Positions 13,397 through 13,414 of a DNA stretch of 13,414 bases are shown here, in pieces. Within the stretch, counting starts at the first letter, position 1; each line of letters opens with the position of its first letter. The position numbers and the translations under genes are program-made. Source of the stretch: an uncultured Muribaculaceae bacterium. GTDB taxonomy: Bacteria; Bacteroidota; Bacteroidia; Bacteroidales; Muribaculaceae. The stretch lies in NCBI GenBank assembly GCA_910579605.1, contig CAJTUG010000004.1:49624-63037 (forward strand), given 5' to 3'. The notes under the pieces are model-generated. The model saw nothing but the letters and a program-made list of their open reading frames with translations. It was not told the DNA's origin and did not search any database.

Positions 13397-13414
13397 ATGA
13401 AATTACGATTTATC
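13397..13414 (+). CDS. 5' end of a gene running off the right edge
   Basis: ATG 13397 begins MKLRFI and stays open to the window end. The start resembles a signal peptide (basic then hydrophobic), and a promoter lies about 120 bases upstream. Only six codons are visible, so nothing can be said about function. Confidence 0.4.

Overview
The window looks like a piece of a Bacteroidales chromosome, most likely a gut Muribaculaceae/Prevotella-like genome. The evidence is a SusC/SusD pair, promoters of the Bacteroidota type (TTTG, about 20 bases, TAnnTTTG; a perfect copy precedes the tRNA gene), little Shine-Dalgarno signal, and short C-terminal tails of the gliding/Por-secretion (T9SS) type on two secreted proteins. 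The family-level placement is inference.

Layout, left to right. (1) Positions 3-347 hold a 3'-truncated DUF1016/YhcG-like (PDDEXK nuclease family) gene remnant, open at the window edge. (2) On the minus strand, 4026 down to 389 carries a secreted GH87-type alpha-1,3-glucanase followed by a membrane-spanning TPR/coiled-coil/HTH regulator of the DUF6377 kind. A single in-frame TAA cuts this regulator in two just before its DNA-binding end. (3) Positions 4027-4446 are a divergent control region with a promoter on each strand and a 13-bp inverted repeat abutting the rightward promoter. (4) On the plus strand come a secreted protein of unknown function (4447-5307), a stem-loop, a SusC-like TonB-dependent transporter (5432-8539), a SusD-like lipoprotein (8550-10370) and a GH97 enzyme (10390-12405), closed by a strong intrinsic terminator. 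(5) The right flank holds a small orphan ORF, tRNA-Gln(CTG) on the minus strand with its own consensus promoter and terminator, and the promoter, leader and first six codons of a gene that runs off the right edge.

Regions 2 to 4 form one polysaccharide utilization locus. The three GH87 catalytic aspartates and the four key GH97 glutamates fall at the spacings I recall for characterised members. The GH97 is of the inverting, SusB-like alpha-glucosidase type. The simplest model is that the exported GH87 cuts an alpha-1,3-linked glucan (bacterial mutan, or fungal alpha-glucan/nigeran) outside the cell, SusD and SusC capture and import the oligosaccharides, and the GH97 releases glucose in the periplasm. 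The unknown 286-residue protein lies where SusE/SusF-type glycan-binding proteins could be expected. It has a T9SS-like tail rather than a lipobox, so it is the best candidate for something undescribed. No other regulator (hybrid two-component system, SusR, ECF sigma/anti-sigma) is present, which makes the interrupted DUF6377 protein the locus's only visible controller.
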